Made by a program: the position numbers and the translations under genes. Under the pieces are notes generated by a model. It had not been told where the DNA came from. It was given only the letters and a program-made list of their open reading frames with translations, and made no database searches. From contig JAFDJA010000020.1 of the NCBI GenBank assembly GCA_019307745.1, forward strand, positions 1 to 43,603: a stretch of DNA of 43,603 bases, read 5' to 3'. Numbering within the stretch: the stretch's first letter is position 1; each line of letters opens with the position of its first letter. Below are positions 40,655 through 43,603 of this stretch, in pieces. Origin of the DNA: Deltaproteobacteria bacterium. Lineage in GTDB: Bacteria; Desulfobacterota; DSM-4660; Desulfatiglandales; HGW-15.

Positions 40655-42064
40655 ATGACAAATAAAGACTCGAACATCCTGTGGGAAACGCTAAGTTCTG
40701 TAAAGTTAATTCTTGTTTTACTGATCCTTCTGGCAGCAACATCTATCATAGGGACCATTATCCCACAGGGAGACACTGCTGCATCATTTGCGAGAGACAT
40801 AAGCCCTGCCATGAACCGCGTTTTTGCCACACTTCAACTCTATGACATGTATCATTCCTTCTGGTTCAGGGGGCTTATAGGTCTTCTCACATTAAACCTT
40901 GTTGTCTGTTCCATTAACCGTTTTCCAGGCACTATGAAGAGGTTTAATTCTTTTCCAAAACCGGACAGGGTAGGGCCATTTAGAGATCTCCCGGAACAAA
41001 GGACAATTCTTGTCACAGGGGATCTATCAGATGTTGCAGGCAGGGTTGGAAAAAAGATTGCCTCTCTATTCAGCCGCATGGAAAAAAAGCAGACAGAACA
41101 GGGCATATTCTTTTACGCAGACAAAGGTCGATACTCCCTGTTTGCTGTTTACCTGGTCCACTCCAGCGTACTCTTTATCCTGATTGGTTCGATAATTGGG
41201 TCTATCCTGGGATTTGAAGGATTCGTCAATATCCCGGAAGGAGAAGCAACCAATACCATAGAGATCAGGGGTAAAAATGTTAACTCCCGTCTGGACCTGG
41301 ATTTTTCTGTAAAATGTAAAAATTTCAATGTTGAATTTTATGAGAATGGCACACCTAAGGAGTTTAGATCTGAGCTCAGCTTTGAGGTTAATGGAGAGAC
41401 CCAGAAAGAAGCACAGGTAATTGTAAACCGGCCTGCCAGTTTTCAGGGGATATCATTTTACCAGTCATCTTATGGCACAGTGCCAGGTACCCATGCCCTG
41501 TTGAGCGTTTCGGAGAAATCTGAAGATGGGATCATAACTGAACACGCGGCATCTGAAATCAAAACCGGTACAATCTATCCATTGCCTAACGGTGACGGAC
41601 AGTTTCAGATTGAAGCTATGGATGATAACTTCAAGGGAATGATGGGGCCTGCTGTGCAGGTTACTGTAATGCCTATGTCCGGAGAAAAGGTTACTTTCTG
41701 GGTTCTATCAAATATGGAGATGCTCAAGCAGCGGTTTCCTCCGGAAATGCTGGCATCAGATATGTTTAATATGTCTGCTTCTGCTCCCTACACCTTTCAT
41801 CTCAAGGAGCTGGGGTCCAGGTTTTATACGGGCCTGCAGGTAAACAGAGACCCGGGTGTGGGATTTGTATGGGCCGGATTTATTTTGATACTGATCGGGC
41901 TGTTTACGGCCTTTTTTGCCTCATTCAAACGGGTCTGGATACGCATCACTCCGGATGGCGAAGAGATAAGGATCAGCGTGGCAGGAAGGGCCAGTAAAAA
42001 CCCTATTGCCATGGAAAGAGAGCTGGGCCAGCTCACAAGGAGATTAGGAAAGCTGTTTCAATAA
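40655..42064 (+). CDS. resB: ResB-like System II cytochrome c biogenesis protein
   Basis: Together with CcsA, delivers and helps attach haem to apocytochromes c outside the inner membrane (System II, ResBC). The 469-residue chain has N-terminal helices (VKLILVLLILLAATSIIGTI followed by IPQGD; then WFRGLIGLLTLNLVVCSINR), a third helix (YSLFAVYLVHSSVLFILIG), a large exported beta-rich domain (about residues 205-405), and a last helix (VGFVWAGFILILIGLFTAFF) followed by a short cytoplasmic tail. IIPQGD and VCSINRFPG are family signatures. ATG 40655 lacks a strong ribosome site. Its stop is 13 bases from the ccsA start, so the pair is an operon. Confidence 0.93.
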   Translation: MTNKDSNILWETLSSVKLILVLLILLAATSIIGTIIPQGDTAASFARDISPAMNRVFATLQLYDMYHSFWFRGLIGLLTLNLVVCSINRFPGTMKRFNSFPKPDRVGPFRDLPEQRTILVTGDLSDVAGRVGKKIASLFSRMEKKQTEQGIFFYADKGRYSLFAVYLVHSSVLFILIGSIIGSILGFEGFVNIPEGEATNTIEIRGKNVNSRLDLDFSVKCKNFNVEFYENGTPKEFRSELSFEVNGETQKEAQVIVNRPASFQGISFYQSSYGTVPGTHALLSVSEKSEDGIITEHAASEIKTGTIYPLPNGDGQFQIEAMDDNFKGMMGPAVQVTVMPMSGEKVTFWVLSNMEMLKQRFPPEMLASDMFNMSASAPYTFHLKELGSRFYTGLQVNRDPGVGFVWAGFILILIGLFTAFFASFKRVWIRITPDGEEIRISVAGRASKNPIAMERELGQLTRRLGKLFQ

Positions 42065-42077
42065 GAGAGGTGCCATA

Positions 42078-42935
42078 ATGCTCAACTCATTTGTTTTAGA
42101 CAAGATCACATTTATATATTTCTTTGCCTTTCTACTCTATCTTGTACATATGGTAGTAGGATGGAAAAAATTTGGTGCTCTAGCAACCATTGTAACTGTG
42201 ACAGGCTTTGTTGGACATACAATTGGCGGGCTTCTCAGGTGGTATGAATCATATCAATCAGGAATTGGACATGCCCCACTTTCCAATATGTATGAATCTC
42301 TTATCTTCTTTGCATGGGCCATTATTCTCCTTTACATATTCATGGAATTCCGTACCAAAAGCAGGAGCATAGGCACCTTTGCCACCCCACTTGCTTTCCT
42401 TTGCATGGCATATGCCTCTTTTGATCCCAATATGAATCAATCTATCCAGCCTTTGCTTCCAGCACTACAAAGTAACTGGCTTATAGCCCATGTTATGACC
42501 TGTTTTTTCGGTTATGCGGCGTTTGCCATCTCATTTGGGCTCAGCATTATGTTTCTTATCAAGAGATCTGTCAGGGCAGAAAATGAAAATTTATTTTTGG
42601 CGCTGATACCTCCCATTGATGTACTTGATGAGTTGAGCTATCAAATGGTGGTCATTGGCTTTCTTCTTCTTTCCCTGGGCATTATTACGGGTTCCGTCTG
42701 GGCGCATTCCGCATGGGGAACTTATTGGGCCTGGGATCCCAAAGAGACTTGGTCACTTATAACCTGGTTTATTTACGCTGTTTTTCTACACCTGCGCCTT
42801 ACAGTGGGATGGAAGGGTAAAAGTCTTGCCACGACATCAATTATAGGTTTTGTGTGTGTACTTTTTACCTATTTTGGGGTGAACTACCTGGGTAAATTCC
42901 TCTACTTTTTTGAGAGCCTGCATAGCTACGCCTGA
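42078..42935 (+). CDS. ccsA: CcsA/ResC (CcmF/C-type) cytochrome c biogenesis haem-handling protein
   Basis: The second System II component: a polytopic protein of 285 residues with about 8 hydrophobic segments, carrying the haem-binding tryptophan-rich signature in AHSAWGTYWAWDPKETWSLI (WGxxWxWDPKETW). His residues that flank it, in YLVHMVVG, LIAHVMTC and VFLHLRLTVGWKGK, are the expected haem ligands. It presents haem at the outer face of the membrane. AGAGG lies 7 bases before ATG 42078. Separate from, but translated right after, resB. Confidence 0.95.
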   Translation: MLNSFVLDKITFIYFFAFLLYLVHMVVGWKKFGALATIVTVTGFVGHTIGGLLRWYESYQSGIGHAPLSNMYESLIFFAWAIILLYIFMEFRTKSRSIGTFATPLAFLCMAYASFDPNMNQSIQPLLPALQSNWLIAHVMTCFFGYAAFAISFGLSIMFLIKRSVRAENENLFLALIPPIDVLDELSYQMVVIGFLLLSLGIITGSVWAHSAWGTYWAWDPKETWSLITWFIYAVFLHLRLTVGWKGKSLATTSIIGFVCVLFTYFGVNYLGKFLYFFESLHSYA

Positions 42936-42994
42936 AAGATTAATTCTTAAGTCAAAAGCACCGCACTTTCGGGTACGAGCCTTGCTTCGTCTTC

Positions 42995-43129
42995 CTATTT
43001 AGACTTCTCCAAACCACTCTGCATCTTTTTCATCCAAAAATCATAACACCTCTTAAGTCCCGGGTCAGTAATCACCCATTGCTCCCCCAGAGTTTTCAGT
43101 TCTTCCATTACCCGCCAATAAAAATGCAT
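42995..43129 (-). CDS. Small 44-aa hypothetical protein downstream of cobO
   Basis: Reads MHFYWRVMEELKTLGEQWVI, then TDPGLKRCYDFWMKKMQSGLEKSK: an amphipathic, aromatic-rich peptide with even, protein-like composition. CAGGAG lies 10 bases before ATG 43129, and the gene is 49 bases from the cobO stop on the same strand, so co-transcription is likely. I recognise no family. The composition (HFYW near the start, basic tail) does not suggest a membrane protein. Function unknown. Confidence 0.6.
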   Translation of the reverse strand: MHFYWRVMEELKTLGEQWVITDPGLKRCYDFWMKKMQSGLEKSK

Positions 43130-43178
43130 ATTTAATATACTCCTGTTTTATTAATTTTGTTATTACTTATGATCCTGT

Positions 43179-43603
43179 TTATTTTTCTATTCCGGTCCGT
43201 GCCAATACCCCTTCTTTATAATAGTGTTTCACCTCCCTCATTTCAGTTACAAGGTCTGCCTTTTTGAGCAATTTTTCATGTGCATTTCTTCCGGTAATCA
43301 CTAATTCCACATGTTCAGGCCTTTTGTCGATCAAGTCCAAAAGCTCTTCAATGGAAAACAGGTTGTAGTAAATTGCTATATTTGCTTCATCGAGAATTAC
43401 CAGTTCATGCCTTCCTTCATCTATTATCTGTTTAACCTCTTGAAATCCCTCTCTGGCGAACCTGATATCCTCTTGAGATGGCGCTTTCCGGATGAAACAA
43501 CCAGACCCGTACTGCTTAATGGTGACAAGATCTGACAATTTTTCAACAGCTTCCAGCTCACTGTATTCCAGGCCCTTTACAAACTGGGCAATATACACAT
43601 GAA
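43179..43603 (-). CDS. cobO: Corrinoid adenosyltransferase CobO/BtuR type (5' end outside window)
   Basis: Transfers the adenosyl group of ATP to Co(I) corrinoids, giving adenosylcobamides. The visible 140 codons cover the C-terminal three quarters: YIAQFVKGLEYSELEAVEKL, FAREGFQEVKQIIDEGRHEL, VILDEANIAIYYNLFSIEEL, and ITGRNAHEKLLKKADLVTEM followed by HYYKEGVLARTGIEK, all matching CobO/CobA. The P-loop (GxGKGKTTAA) must lie beyond 43603, and GTG 43598 is not the real start. Tyr replaces the usual Gly/Asn in some helix positions, but the catalytic helix is intact. With cobT in the same window it shows that corrinoid activation and assembly are present. Confidence 0.93.
   Translation of the reverse strand, partial: HVYIAQFVKGLEYSELEAVEKLSDLVTIKQYGSGCFIRKAPSQEDIRFAREGFQEVKQIIDEGRHELVILDEANIAIYYNLFSIEELLDLIDKRPEHVELVITGRNAHEKLLKKADLVTEMREVKHYYKEGVLARTGIEK

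Overview
The window reads as chromosomal DNA of a strictly anaerobic Desulfobacterota (deltaproteobacterial, Desulfobacterales-like) bacterium. This is inferred from gene content, not from any search: a single-chain pyruvate:ferredoxin oxidoreductase, LL-diaminopimelate aminotransferase, a B12-riboswitch-controlled cobT with a remnant of an anaerobic benzimidazole (BzaF/ThiC-type) gene, an ArsS/AhpD arsenic-selenium type pair, System II cytochrome c maturation (ResB/CcsA), many radical SAM and cysteine-cluster proteins, and moderate-to-low GC with AT-rich spacers. There is no rRNA, CRISPR array, intact insertion sequence or prophage.

Layout. 1-1463: 3' part of a GspE/PilB-type secretion or pilus ATPase. 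1685-5505 (minus): nifJ followed by tRNA-Arg(TCG), tRNA-Lys(CTT) and a terminator. 5928-9030 (minus): a lipoprotein YyaL/DUF255 protein and an exported START-like protein. 9709-11032 (minus): AhpD-like protein and the radical SAM protein ArsS, whose reading frame appears to continue through a UGA that sits where the family has a conserved Cys, so it is a probable selenoprotein. 11138-12755: a long, nearly gene-free spacer ending in an isolated strong terminator. 12762-16848: PilZ-type protein, thioesterase, dapL, a small foldback element (MITE), and a spore-photoproduct-lyase-like radical SAM protein fused to a helix-hairpin-helix tail. 17044-18631 (minus): promoter, cobalamin riboswitch, long palindromic terminator, a bzaF remnant with a large internal deletion, and cobT. 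18902-21516: Tat-type amidohydrolase, a 58-aa HTH protein, a GAF protein. 21650-25363 (minus): LemA/TPM/TPM cluster and a CPA1 Na+/H+ antiporter. 25546-25910: decayed regulator and IS3-type remnant. 26239-29606: Na/Pi cotransporter, YkgJ-type Cys-cluster protein, MBL-fold hydrolase. 30268-35696: a 1375-aa PPDK-like phosphotransferase with a large unrecognised N-terminal region, and a divergent GAPDH-like protein. 35927-40427 (minus): serS, a broken penicillin-binding protein, glmS. 40655-42935: resB-ccsA. 42995-43603 (minus): a 44-aa small protein and the 3' part of cobO.

How the parts relate. Central carbon and biosynthesis genes (nifJ, PPDK-like/GAPDH-like, dapL, glmS, serS) are mixed with cofactor genes (cobT, cobO, ccs) and stress or envelope functions. 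The points most worth checking are the UGA in arsS, the deletion that removed almost all of bzaF while keeping its riboswitch and its coupling to cobT, the uncharacterised PPDK-like dikinase next to a GAPDH paralogue, and the radical SAM-HhH fusion with a MITE at its 5' end. Several short repeats shared between three spacers (about 9.2-9.7, 13.4 and 17.0 kb) indicate a local interspersed repeat family.
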